64,000 nt of DNA, taken from positions 62,001 to 126,000 of the forward strand of contig SFGJ01000002.1 of NCBI GenBank assembly GCA_004557655.1, written 5' to 3'. Shown one piece after another: positions 7,482 to 17,265 of the stretch. The position numbers were made by a program, and so were the translations under genes. The DNA comes from Clostridiales bacterium. GTDB taxonomy: Bacteria; Bacillota; Clostridia; Oscillospirales; Oscillospiraceae. The notes under the pieces were generated by a model that searched no databases, was not told the origin of the DNA, and saw nothing but the letters and a program-made list of their open reading frames with translations. Every line of letters starts with the position of its first letter. Position 1 is the stretch's first letter.

Positions 7482-8825
7482 ATGGATCTGCTGCCGTTTA
7501 TGAAACAGCACAACATGCTGCCGCCCGGCGGAGGACGGATTCTGTGCGCCGTCAGCGGCGGGCGGGACTCCATGTGCCTGCTGCATTACCTGTGGAAGCT
7601 GGGGGAGAGGGAAAATTTCACCGTGGCCGCCGTGCATATGGACCACGGCCAGCGGGACACCGCCCGGCGGGATGTGTTCTTTGTGCAGAATTTTTGCCGG
7701 GAGCGGCGAATTCCCTGCGTGACGGAGCGCGTGAGTGTGCCGGACATGGCGCGCAAGTGGGGCGTGGGTATTGAGGAGGCCGGCCGGCGGCTGCGGTATG
7801 AGACTTTTGCCCGGGCGGCGCAGCTCACCGGAGCGGATCGCATCGCCACCGCCCACCACGCCGGCGATCAGGCGGAGACGGTGCTGCTGAATCTGCTCCG
7901 GGGCACCGGTCCGGAGGGACTGGCTGGCATTCCCCCGGTGCGGGGAAATATCATTCGTCCCCTGCTGGCGACCTCCCGGCAGGAGATCGAAGCGTATCTG
8001 GCGGAAAACGGCATCGACCACACGGAAGACGAGACCAATCAGGACACCACCATGACCCGCAACCGGCTGCGGCTGACCATCATGCCCCTGCTGAAGGAAC
8101 TGTATCCCGGGGCGGAGCAGAGCATCTGCCGCACGGCGCAGATTCTGCGGCGGGAGGAGGAGTGCTGGCAGGAGCAGGTACGCGCGGTTTTGCCGGAGCG
8201 TGGTGCCGCGGTGCCGTGCGGGGCGCTGTTGCGTTTGCCCTATGCCCTGCGGCTGCGGGCAATGCGGGCGCTGGTGGAGCGTATGAGCGTGGGCCGAAAG
8301 GACTTTGCCGCCGTGCATTACGAGGCCATGGAAGCTCTGCTGCACAGCGGCGAGGGGATGCTTTCCCTGCCCGGTGGTGTGGTGGCCATGCGCCGGGGAG
8401 ACGAGTTTTTCCTGGAAATGGCACGGCAGGCTCCGGCTGCGGCGGAGCTGCCCCCGGAATCGATCCGGTGGGGAGAATATACCGTCGCCCGCGAAATAAA
8501 GCCCCGGTCTTATGTACCGGAGCGGAATGAGATGGCCCTGAACTGCTGTATACTAAGAGAGCGGCTTACTGTGGGCGTGTGCCGGCCGGGCGACGGGCTG
8601 AAGCTGCCCGGGAGCCGGGGCAGGCGCAGCGTGAAGCGCTTGTGCGCGGAGCGAAACATTGACCCCGCGGAGAGGGGCCTGCTGCCCGCGTTCTATGCGG
8701 GAGAGCGGCTGGCGGCTATGTGGCCGCTGGGTGTGGATGAGGAATTTCTGCCCCGGGAAACCGACGGCGAGATGATAATAATCAAGATTGAAAGAGAGAC
8801 ATCGGGAGGATATGACAATGGCTAA
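7482..8825 (+). CDS. tilS: tRNA(Ile)-lysidine synthase
   Basis: Modifies C34 of the tRNA-Ile CAU anticodon to lysidine, so that it reads AUA and is charged with Ile; essential. The PP-loop ATPase motif SGGRDS lies at residues 25-30, followed by HMDHGQR and the HHAGDQAETVLLNLLRG region typical of TilS. The C-terminal third (about 370-440, GDGLKLPGSRGRRSVKRL) is the TilS C-terminal domain. 447 residues. It overlaps hpt by 8 bases; tilS-hpt-ftsH is a classic Firmicutes neighbourhood. Confidence 0.95.
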   Translation: MDLLPFMKQHNMLPPGGGRILCAVSGGRDSMCLLHYLWKLGERENFTVAAVHMDHGQRDTARRDVFFVQNFCRERRIPCVTERVSVPDMARKWGVGIEEAGRRLRYETFARAAQLTGADRIATAHHAGDQAETVLLNLLRGTGPEGLAGIPPVRGNIIRPLLATSRQEIEAYLAENGIDHTEDETNQDTTMTRNRLRLTIMPLLKELYPGAEQSICRTAQILRREEECWQEQVRAVLPERGAAVPCGALLRLPYALRLRAMRALVERMSVGRKDFAAVHYEAMEALLHSGEGMLSLPGGVVAMRRGDEFFLEMARQAPAAAELPPESIRWGEYTVAREIKPRSYVPERNEMALNCCILRERLTVGVCRPGDGLKLPGSRGRRSVKRLCAERNIDPAERGLLPAFYAGERLAAMWPLGVDEEFLPRETDGEMIIIKIERETSGGYDNG

Positions 8826-9372
8826 AAGCAACATGGATCAGGATATTTTGAAGGTGCTGCTGACCGAGGAGCAGCTCAAGGCTCGCATCCGGGAGATGGG
8901 CGACGAGCTGTTTGACCGGTTTAAGGATAAGGATCCCATGTTTGTGGGCGTGCTGAACGGTTGCTTCGTGTTTATGGCGGATCTGGTGCGGGCCACTCAG
9001 CTCAAGAGCGAGGTGGAGTTCATCAGCGTATCCTCCTATAAAAATGCTACCAAGAGCTCCGGCGTGGTGGAGATCACCCGTGACCTGCAGCGGGATATTA
9101 CGGGCCGCGACATCATCGTGGTGGAGGATATTCTGGACTCCGGCAACACCCTGTATTTCCTGCGGAACTACCTGCTGGCCAAGGGCGCCAGATCCATTAC
9201 CATCGTCACCCTGCTGGATAAGCCCTCCCGTCGCCAGAAGCCCATCGTAGCCGATCTGGCCGGATTTGAGGTGCCGGACGAGTTTGTGGTGGGATTCGGT
9301 CTGGACTACTGCCAGCAGTACCGCAATATGCCCTATATCGGCATTTTGAAGCCCGAGGTGTACAGCAAGTGA
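8818..9372 (+). CDS. hpt: Hypoxanthine phosphoribosyltransferase
   Basis: Purine salvage enzyme converting hypoxanthine or guanine and PRPP to IMP or GMP. The PRPP-binding loop VVVEDILDSGNTL (about residues 100-112) is intact, as are the LNGCFVFMADL loop and the C-terminal FVVGFGLDY. 184 residues, normal for the family. Two ATGs follow GGGAGGA; 8818 gives the better spacing (7 bases) than 8812. The start lies inside the end of tilS, so the two are translationally coupled. Confidence 0.94.
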   Translation: MAKSNMDQDILKVLLTEEQLKARIREMGDELFDRFKDKDPMFVGVLNGCFVFMADLVRATQLKSEVEFISVSSYKNATKSSGVVEITRDLQRDITGRDIIVVEDILDSGNTLYFLRNYLLAKGARSITIVTLLDKPSRRQKPIVADLAGFEVPDEFVVGFGLDYCQQYRNMPYIGILKPEVYSK

Positions 9373-9408
9373 TTGCTTGCGAAAATGGGGCAAAAGGGGG
9401 AGGAACGC

Positions 9409-10029
9409 ATGGACGAGAACAAGGACGGACTGGAGCCTCGTGAATCGCAGAGGGAAAAACATTATCAGGGGCGCAGAGTATTCGAAAACCCCTGGCGCAG
9501 ACTGTGGAAGGAATGCGGCTTTATTATTGTGACCGTTGTGGTGATGCTGGTGGTATTTAAGGTGATACTGCAGATCGCGTGGGTACCCAGCGGCTCCATG
9601 GAGAATACCCTGCCTACCAAATCTATCCTGCTGTCGTGGCAGCTTCCCTATGTGTTCTCCGATCCGATACCTGAGCGGGGAGAGATCGTGACCTTCCGGA
9701 GCGACGAACTGGACAAACTCCTGGTGAAACGGGTCATCGGCTTGCCCGGAGACACTGTATCATTCCGGGACGGATATGTGTATATCAACGGTCAAAAGCT
9801 TGACGAACCCTATCTGCCGCAGCAGGGGATCACCGTCCCCGGCAGGCAGAGCGAGTATAAGGTGCCCGAGGGATGCCTGCTCTTTATGGGAGACAATCGC
9901 ACCGGTTCCTTTGATGCCCGCTCCTGGAACGAACCTTTTGTTCCCGTGAGCAAAGTGCGCTCCCATGTGCTGCTGTGCATATCGGTGCTCAAGTCCAATA
10001 GCTGGCGGGGCATTCGGTCGGTTTCATAA
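9409..10029 (+). CDS. lepB: Signal peptidase I
   Basis: Membrane serine protease that removes signal peptides from Sec/Tat exported proteins. One membrane helix at about residues 38-57 follows a charged N-terminus; the catalytic Ser63 is in VPSGSM and the general-base Lys107 in LLVKRVIGLPGD. The later GDNR and S-x-DSR-like (FDARSW) boxes are present. 206 residues, a short Gram-positive type. ATG 9409 is preceded by GGGGGAGG; the stretch from the hpt stop to this ATG has no other good start. Its position inside the tilS-hpt-ftsH run is less usual. Confidence 0.92.
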   Translation: MDENKDGLEPRESQREKHYQGRRVFENPWRRLWKECGFIIVTVVVMLVVFKVILQIAWVPSGSMENTLPTKSILLSWQLPYVFSDPIPERGEIVTFRSDELDKLLVKRVIGLPGDTVSFRDGYVYINGQKLDEPYLPQQGITVPGRQSEYKVPEGCLLFMGDNRTGSFDARSWNEPFVPVSKVRSHVLLCISVLKSNSWRGIRSVS

Positions 10030-10044
10030 AAAGGAGATGGATCT

Positions 10045-11862
10045 GTGACGGAAAGAAGAAGAGCGCGGCCCGGAAGCATTATGCTGCTGCTACTGCTGGC
10101 GCTGGGCGTTTTTGCCATGCTGCGTACTGTCAGCGGTGCCGGAAGCATCGCCTACAGTGAGATGTGTCGCTATTTCCGGGAGGAGAAGGTGCAGTCTTTC
10201 ACTATCACCGGCGATGAGCTGACGGCTAAGCTGCAGGATAACTCCATGGTTAGCTGCACCATTGGCAGCGTGGAGACATTTTACAATGACATGGACGGGC
10301 TGGTGCAGCAGCAGGTGCAAAAGGGCATCGTGCAGCAGCAGGACTTTGTTCACGCCACCAACTGGGTGTCCACACTGCTGCCCTATGTGTTGGGTATCAT
10401 CGGCTTCATTCTCATCATCAACCTTATGAGCCGCATGGCCGGGGGCGGCGGAGCCGCGCAGGAGAAAATGGCCAATTTCGGCCAGGCCCGGGTGCAGATG
10501 CCCGGCCGCGGCGAGGACCGGGTGACCTTTGACCAGGTGGCAGGGGCCGACGAGGAGAAGGAGGAGCTTCGGGAGATTGTGGATTTTCTCCGGGAGCCGG
10601 ACAAATATCTGCAGTTGGGGGCCCATATTCCCAAGGGCGTGCTGTTGGTAGGCCCTCCGGGTACCGGCAAGACCCTGCTGGCCAAGTCTGTGGCCGGGGA
10701 GGCGGATGTGGCGTTTTTATCCATCTCCGGTTCCGATTTCGTGGAGATGTATGTGGGTGTGGGCGCCAGCCGTGTCCGCGACCTGTTTGACCAGGCGAAA
10801 AAACAGTCTCCGGCCATTGTCTTCATTGACGAGATCGACGCCGTGGGCCGCCAGCGGGGCAGTGGTTTGGGCGGCGGCCATGACGAGCGGGAGCAGACGC
10901 TGAATCAGCTCCTGGTGGAGATGGACGGATTCGCCGCCAACGAGGGTGTCGTGGTGCTGGCCGCCACCAACCGGGTGGATATTCTGGACCCGGCCCTGCT
11001 GCGTCCCGGACGGTTTGATCGGCAGGTATATGTGGGTCTGCCGGACATCAAGGGCCGTGAGGAAATTTTGCGGGTCCATGCCCGCAATAAACCCCTGGCG
11101 GAGGATGTGGACCTGGCGCAGATCGCCCGCGGCACCGCCGGCTTCACCGGAGCGGATCTGGAAAATCTGCTCAACGAGGCGGCGCTGCTGTCCGGCCGCC
11201 GTGACGAGCCGGTGATCCGGCAGAAAACCATTCAGGAGTCCATTATCAAGGTTATCGCCGGGCCGGAGAAGCACAGCCGGGTCATTCCGGAGCAGGAGCG
11301 CAGGCTCACTGCCTTCCATGAGGCCGGTCACGCCGTTGTAATGCACGACCTGCCGGACCAGGATCCCGTACATCAGATCACCATTGTGCCCCGGGGGCAG
11401 GCGGGCGGCATGACCATCAGCCTGCCGGAGGAGGATCGGTCCTACCTCTCCAAGCGGTATATGGAGGACGAGATCGTGGCGCTGCTGGGAGGCCGGGCTG
11501 CCGAGGAGCTGATGCTGGGGGATATATCCACCGGTGCCTCCAACGATCTGCAGCGGGCCACGGCCATTGCCCGGAAGATGGTGGGCACCTACGGCATGTC
11601 CAAGCGTCTGGGCCATGTGTCCTTCAACACCGGCAGCGACGAGGTGTTCATCGGCAAGAGCATGGGCCACACCCGGCCCTATTCCGAGAAGATCGCCGCG
11701 GAAATGGACGACGAGATCCAACAGATCCTTGCCGACGGCTACGCACGCTGTACCGAGATCCTCAAGCGGGATCGGGAAAAGCTGCAGACTGTGGCAAACT
11801 TCCTGCTGGAGCATGAGACCATGACCGCGGAGGAGTTTGAGACTGTTTTTGCGGCAGAATAA
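10045..11862 (+). CDS. ftsH: ATP-dependent zinc metalloprotease FtsH
   Basis: Membrane AAA+ protease for quality control of membrane and regulatory proteins. Of 605 residues, two membrane helices (about 12-30 and 112-130) flank a short extracytoplasmic domain; then the AAA module with Walker A GPPGTGKT (203-210), Walker B FIDEID, second region of homology RPGRFDRQV, and the zinc protease site HEAGH (425-429). The GTG start at 10045 is preceded by AAAAGGAGAT. Last gene of the operon, followed by a terminator. Confidence 0.96.
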   Translation: MTERRRARPGSIMLLLLLALGVFAMLRTVSGAGSIAYSEMCRYFREEKVQSFTITGDELTAKLQDNSMVSCTIGSVETFYNDMDGLVQQQVQKGIVQQQDFVHATNWVSTLLPYVLGIIGFILIINLMSRMAGGGGAAQEKMANFGQARVQMPGRGEDRVTFDQVAGADEEKEELREIVDFLREPDKYLQLGAHIPKGVLLVGPPGTGKTLLAKSVAGEADVAFLSISGSDFVEMYVGVGASRVRDLFDQAKKQSPAIVFIDEIDAVGRQRGSGLGGGHDEREQTLNQLLVEMDGFAANEGVVVLAATNRVDILDPALLRPGRFDRQVYVGLPDIKGREEILRVHARNKPLAEDVDLAQIARGTAGFTGADLENLLNEAALLSGRRDEPVIRQKTIQESIIKVIAGPEKHSRVIPEQERRLTAFHEAGHAVVMHDLPDQDPVHQITIVPRGQAGGMTISLPEEDRSYLSKRYMEDEIVALLGGRAAEELMLGDISTGASNDLQRATAIARKMVGTYGMSKRLGHVSFNTGSDEVFIGKSMGHTRPYSEKIAAEMDDEIQQILADGYARCTEILKRDREKLQTVANFLLEHETMTAEEFETVFAAE

Positions 11863-11874
11863 GTAAAATAAAGC

Positions 11875-11916
11875 AATAAATCGCTCCTCCGGTGTATCCG
11901 GAGGAGCAATTTATTT
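11875..11916 (+). terminator. Terminator of the gdpP-ftsH operon
   Basis: AATAAATCGCTCCTCCGG pairs with CCGGAGGAGCAATTTATT; the A/T flanks supply the T tract. Confidence 0.9.
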
Positions 11917-12096
11917 GGGACAACCGAAAAATCTTTGTGCAAAATAACGAAAGGACCTGTCTGCCAATGAGGGACAGTAAGAACGATAATTTAAGGCATG
12001 AACGCCGTATAAGTGTATTTGTGCGCCGTATGAGGACAGGTACTGGCGGCGGGAGAGGAAGAACCTTTCAGCATAATGAGGTAAGATTGGAAATTT
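11917..12096 (+). other. Intergenic region upstream of the liv promoter
   Basis: About 180 bases with no convincing gene; a 68-codon frame here lacks a ribosome site and any recognisable pattern. ACCTGTC near 11955 and GACAGGT near 12036 could pair over about 80 bases. No known riboswitch core was recognised, and the liv promoter lies downstream, so this is not part of the livJ leader. Confidence 0.35.
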
Positions 12097-12119
12097 AATG
12101 CAACATTTTCTCTTGCATT
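12097..12119 (+). promoter_or_regulatory. Operator-like inverted repeat at the liv promoter
   Basis: AATGCAA (12097-12103) and TTGCATT (12113-12119) form perfect 7-bp arms around 9 bases. The right arm contains the -35 box of the livJ promoter, so a bound regulator would block transcription. The regulator is unknown. Confidence 0.5.
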
Positions 12120-12141
12120 TATGGAGGATATCTTATAAAAT
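12113..12141 (+). promoter_or_regulatory. Promoter of the liv operon
   Basis: TTGCAT (12113-12118), 17-bp spacer, TAAAAT (12136-12141); start expected near 12148. Confidence 0.8.
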
Positions 12142-12206
12142 AAATGAGAAGTCATAGACTGCGCCACTGCAGTCGTTGACCCAAACATTTTATGGAGGAA
12201 GACAAG

Positions 12207-13391
12207 ATGAAAAAGATTATTGCTCTGCTGTTGGCTCTGGTCACAGCACTGTCTTTGGTCGCCTGCGGCAGCAACGGCGGCGACAAGGACGGCGACGTTA
12301 TCAAAATTGGTATCTTTGAGCCCACTTCCGGCCAGAACGGCGCCGGCGGCAAGAAGGAGATCCTGGGCATTGAGTATGCTCACTCCCTCAAGCCCACCGT
12401 CACCATTGGCGGCAAGGAGTATCAGATTCAGCTGGTGACTGCCGATAACGCTTCCGATGCGTCCAAGGCTCCCGCCGCTGCGCAGACCCTGATCTCTGCG
12501 GGCGTGTCCGTGGTGGTAGGCACCTACGGCTCCGGCTGCGCCATTGCTGCCGGCGACCTGTTTAAGTCCGCCAGAATTCCCGCTATCGGCACCTCTTGCA
12601 CCAACCCCAATGTGACCCTGGGCAACGACTTTTATTTCCGCGTTTCCTACATTGATCCCTTCCAGGGCGCCGTGATGGCAAACTTCGCCAACAAGGAAAA
12701 GGGCAGCGTCAACTGCGCTCTGATCATTGAGTCCGGCGACGACTACTCCGCCGGCTTCGGTAACTATTTCCAGAAGGAAATGGAGCGCCTGGGCGGTAAG
12801 GCTACCGTTCTGGAGTTCCAGAAGGGCGAGACCGACTTCTCCACCATCATGGCTACCATCAAGTCCGCCGGATATGACGGCATCTTCGCCCCCGTGTCCA
12901 TCGAGACCGCTGCCATGATCATCAGCCAGGCCCGGGACAGCGGCGTTACCTGCCCCATCATGGCCGGCGACACCTGGGATGACATCTCCATCGCTCAGCG
13001 TACCGGCGACAAGTCCACCGACATTTATTTCTCCGCCTTCTTTGATGCAGCCGATGAGTCCAACGCCGAAGGTAAGGCCTTCGTGGAGGGCTTCAAGAAG
13101 TGGGTTGCCGAGGACAAGACCCGTATCGAGAACAACGGCGGCACCGCTGACGCTATCTCCAGCGTGACCCCCTGCGGCTACGACGCTTACATGGCCGCTG
13201 TCAACGCCATTGAGAAGGCCGGCTCCACTGAGGGCGCTGCCATCCGCGACGCGCTGGCTGCCCTGGAGGTTAAGGGCCTGGTCACCGGCGACCTGAAGTT
13301 CGATGAAAACGGCGACGCCATCAAGACCTATGCCGTTATCAAGACCATCAAGGATGGCGACATCGTGTACTACAGCACCTACAACGGCTGA
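12207..13391 (+). CDS. livJ: Branched-chain amino acid ABC transporter, substrate-binding lipoprotein
   Basis: 394-residue periplasmic-binding-protein type I (Leu/Ile/Val-binding) lipoprotein that captures the substrate outside the membrane. Signal: MKK, a hydrophobic run and the lipobox LVAC with Cys20 as the lipidated residue, then a GSNGGDKDGD linker. The fold follows with IKIGIFEPTSGQNGAGG, a central VVVGTYGSGCAIAAGDL and FAPVSIETAAMIISQA. ATG 12207 has GGAGG upstream; the in-frame ATG at 12192 is part of that site. Substrate specificity cannot be read from sequence; some members bind amides or urea. Heads the livJHMGF operon. Confidence 0.92.
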   Translation: MKKIIALLLALVTALSLVACGSNGGDKDGDVIKIGIFEPTSGQNGAGGKKEILGIEYAHSLKPTVTIGGKEYQIQLVTADNASDASKAPAAAQTLISAGVSVVVGTYGSGCAIAAGDLFKSARIPAIGTSCTNPNVTLGNDFYFRVSYIDPFQGAVMANFANKEKGSVNCALIIESGDDYSAGFGNYFQKEMERLGGKATVLEFQKGETDFSTIMATIKSAGYDGIFAPVSIETAAMIISQARDSGVTCPIMAGDTWDDISIAQRTGDKSTDIYFSAFFDAADESNAEGKAFVEGFKKWVAEDKTRIENNGGTADAISSVTPCGYDAYMAAVNAIEKAGSTEGAAIRDALAALEVKGLVTGDLKFDENGDAIKTYAVIKTIKDGDIVYYSTYNG

Positions 13392-13426
13392 TTCCCTGCT
13401 GCAGCGCTAAAAAACCACATAAAGGT

Positions 13427-13459
13427 CATCGTGAGGGGAGTCTTGCTCCCCTCACGATG
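13427..13459 (+). terminator. Strong hairpin between livJ and livH
   Basis: CATCGTGAGGGGAG and CTCCCCTCACGATG form a perfect 14-bp stem with a 5-base loop. No T tract follows, so it is more likely an mRNA 3'-end stabiliser or partial attenuator giving excess binding protein than a full terminator. Confidence 0.6.
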
Positions 13460-13555
13460 TGAACTTTGATGACTCTTGCGTTTTCGGCAGACGAGGGACA
13501 TCCGCCCCCGCTTGCTGAAAGCGCAAGACTCATTTAGAAGGAGGTTTCCGTACTT

Positions 13556-14443
13556 ATGCATGACGCAGCTTATTATATCCAGTTGCTGCTCTCCGGCGTC
13601 ACGGTGGGCAGCCTGTACGCCCTCATCGCCATCGGCTATACCATGGTTTACGGTATCCTGCGCCTTATCAACTTCGCCCACGGCGATATTTTCATGATGG
13701 CGGGATTCTTCATGGTGTATATCTCCGCCGAGTGCTCTCTGGCAATTGCTGTACCGGTGGTGCTGATCCTCACGGTGATTTTGGGCGTGGCCATTGAAAA
13801 AGCGGCGTATAAGCCCCTGCGCACAGCGCCGAGAATGTCTGTCATGATCTCGGCCATCGGTGTGAGCTATCTGCTGCAGAATCTGGCCAATTACATTACC
13901 GGCGGCATTGCCCGCGCCTATCCCGACATCCCCTTCCTGACACAGGTAATGAATGTGGGCGGATTGAATATTAAGCGCATTACCATCGTCACCCCCATTC
14001 TTACCATCGCTCTGGTGGCGGTGTTGGTGATCCTAATCAAGAAGACCAAGGTCGGTATGGCGATGCGTGCTGTATCCCGCGACTTTGAGACCTCTCAGCT
14101 CATGGGCATCAAGATCAACAGCGTCATTTCCATGACCTTCGTCATTGGCTCCTTCCTGGCAGGCGTGGCCTCCATCCTGTACTTTGCCAACTACGGACAG
14201 GTCAGCCCCATGATCGGTGCTATGCCCGGCCTGAAAGCGTTTGTTGCAGCCGTGTTTGGCGGCATCGGCTCCATCCCCGGCGCTGTCATCGGCGCGTTCA
14301 TCATCGGTATCTGCGAGTCCTTCATCAAGGCCAACGAGACCATTGCCGTGTTCAGCAACGCTTTCACCTTTGCCCTGCTGATCGTTATTTTGCTCTGCAA
14401 GCCCAACGGTCTGTTCGGTGAGAAACTGACGGAGAAGGTGTAA
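13556..14443 (+). CDS. livH: Branched-chain amino acid ABC transporter permease LivH
   Basis: 295-residue integral membrane protein with about eight hydrophobic helices, one of two permeases forming the import channel. Conserved LivH features include the early GVTVGSLYALIAIGYTMVYGILRLINFAHGD-type region (GYTMVYG, NFAHGD) and the cytoplasmic coupling segment with RAVSRDFETSQLMGI. The GAKAFVAAVFGG-like segment PGLKAFVAAVFGGIGSIPGA is intact. AAGGAGG is 11 bases upstream of ATG 13556. Four bases separate it from livM. Confidence 0.95.
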   Translation: MHDAAYYIQLLLSGVTVGSLYALIAIGYTMVYGILRLINFAHGDIFMMAGFFMVYISAECSLAIAVPVVLILTVILGVAIEKAAYKPLRTAPRMSVMISAIGVSYLLQNLANYITGGIARAYPDIPFLTQVMNVGGLNIKRITIVTPILTIALVAVLVILIKKTKVGMAMRAVSRDFETSQLMGIKINSVISMTFVIGSFLAGVASILYFANYGQVSPMIGAMPGLKAFVAAVFGGIGSIPGAVIGAFIIGICESFIKANETIAVFSNAFTFALLIVILLCKPNGLFGEKLTEKV

Positions 14444-14447
14444 GCGT

Positions 14448-15532
14448 ATGAAGAATAATAAGAAAAGAAATCTGCTGCTGTCGCTGATTTTGGCAGCTGT
14501 GTGCGTGGCATTCTTGCTGTATGTGGACAAATTCCAGCACTATTCCATGCTGGCCACCGTTTTGAAAAAGGGCGCCATTTACTCTTTGGTGGCGGTGTCT
14601 TTGAACCTGCTCAACGGCTTCACGGGTCTGTTCTCCCTGGGACAGGCGGGCTTCATGATGATCGGCGCCTATACCTATAGTATCCTTACCATTCCCGTGG
14701 CGGAGCGTGCCGGCGTGTACCAGTACTTTGACGGCGGCATCGTCCAGATCTGTCTGCCCATGATTGTGGGCCTGATTCTGGCGGGCATTGTGCCCACCAT
14801 CTTCGCCTGGCTCATTGGTAAGCCTGTGCTCAAGCTCAAGAGCGACTATCTGGCCATCGCCACGCTGGGCTTTGCGGAGATCATGCGCGCTATCATCCAG
14901 TGGAAGCAGGTGGGGCCCCTGACCAACGCCTCCAACCTGCTGAAGAAGTTTGCCAACTTTGACTCCATCCTGTTCCCCTTCGTTGTGTCTGCCCTTTGCA
15001 TCGGCTTTATCGTTCTGCTCATCAACTCCACCTACGGTCGCGCCTTCAAGGCCATCCGGGACGATGAGATCGCGGCCGAAGCCATGGGCATCAACCTGGC
15101 CAAGCACAAGATACAGTCCTTCCTCATCAGCTCCTTCTTCGCCGGTATCGGCGGTGCGCTGCTGGCCATGTTCCAGTCCAGCGTCCAGGCCAGCACCTTT
15201 ACCTCCACCATGACCTATGAGATATTGCTCATCGTGGTCATCGGCGGCATCGGATCCATCACCGGCTCCATCATCGGCTCTTTCCTGTATATTGCCTGCT
15301 CCGAGTGGTGGCTGCGGTTCCTGGACGATCCGTCCAGCTACCTGGGTGTGAATATCCCCTTCATGCGGCCCGGCTTCCGTATGCTGGTGTTCTCCGTAGT
15401 CATCATGATCGTGGTGCTGTTCTTCCGCAAGGGCATCATGGGCGACAGGGAGTTCTCCTGGGACGGCATTATAAACTTCTTCAAGAAGATCTTTAAGAAG
15501 AAGGAGAAGACCGCAAAGGAGGTGTCCTCCCA

Positions 15533-15536
<4 letters not shown>
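14448..15536 (+). CDS. livM: Branched-chain amino acid ABC transporter permease LivM
   Basis: 362-residue second permease, with about nine to ten hydrophobic helices. Family signatures are NLLNGFTGLFSLGQAGF near the N-terminus, SDYLAIATLGFAEI in the middle and the coupling segment GRAFKAIRDDEIAAEAMGI. The C-terminus is a Lys-rich tail (about 335-362, FFKKIFKKKEKTAKE), probably cytoplasmic. The stop overlaps the livG start as ATGA. Confidence 0.95.
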
Positions 15537-16499
<963 letters not shown>

Positions 16500-16513
<14 letters not shown>

Positions 16514-17213
16514 GAATTTGCATGTATCCTATGGCGGCATCAAGGCCCTGCGGGGCATCAGCCTGGAGGTGCCGGACGGCAAGATCGTCACCCTCATTGG
16601 CGCCAACGGTGCGGGCAAGTCCACCACTCTGCGCACCATCTCCGGTCTGGTGAAGGCCGACAGCGGTTCCATCACTTATGACGGCCAGGAGTTGCTGGGT
16701 AAGCCCATCAACAAGGTCCTGGAGGCGGGCATTGCCCAGTCCCCCGAGGGGCGGCGTGTGTTTGCCAACCTCTCCGTGCTGGAGAACCTGAAGGTAGGCG
16801 CCTACCTGCGCAAGGATAAGAGCGGCATCGAAAAGGACCTCCGGTGGGTCTACTCCCTGTTTCCCCGTCTGGAGGAGAGAAGCTGGCAGCTGGCGGGTAC
16901 TCTGTCCGGCGGCGAGCAGCAGATGCTGGCTGTGGGCCGCGCGCTCATGAGCCGGCCCAAGGTCCTCATGATGGATGAGCCGTCTTTGGGTCTGGCGCCT
17001 CTGGTGGTGCAGGGAATCTTTGACATCATCCGCACCATTAACAAAGAGGGTGTCACCGTCCTGCTCATCGAGCAGAACGCCAACATGGCGCTGAAGGTGG
17101 CGGACCTTGCTTATGTACTGGAGACCGGAACCATCACCAAGTTCGGCACCGGAAAAGAGCTGCTGGCGGATGAGTCCATCAAAGAGGCCTATCTGGGTAA
17201 AAGCAAGAAGTAA
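16500..17213 (+). CDS. livF: Branched-chain amino acid ABC transporter ATPase LivF
   Basis: 237-residue second ATPase of the importer, normal LivF length. Walker A GANGAGKS, the Q-loop region with AQSPEGRRVF typical of LivF, signature LSGGEQQM, Walker B VLMMDEPSLG and H-loop LIEQNA are all present. ATG 16500 lies 14 bases inside the end of livG and is preceded by GGGGGTGG, so the two are coupled. The operon ends at the terminator at 17217. Confidence 0.95.
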
Positions 17214-17216
17214 TGC

Positions 17217-17252
17217 AAAAAGGCTCATACCCGTCAGGGTGTGAGCCTTTTT
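17217..17252 (+). terminator. Terminator of the liv operon
   Basis: AAAAAGGCTCATACCC pairs with GGGTGTGAGCCTTTTT around GTCA; one T-G wobble. Confidence 0.92.
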
Positions 17253-17265
17253 AGGAGCAAGAAAA

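Noticed and set aside
11892..12098. 68-codon frame downstream of ftsH
   Set aside because: It begins inside the terminator stem, has no ribosome site and no recognisable pattern.
11917..12110. ykkC/ppGpp-type riboswitch or T-box upstream of livJ
   Set aside because: The conserved cores (for example the GGUUCC/ACUGGUCC parts or the T-box sequence) are not present, and a good promoter lies downstream, outside which a riboswitch could not act on livJ.
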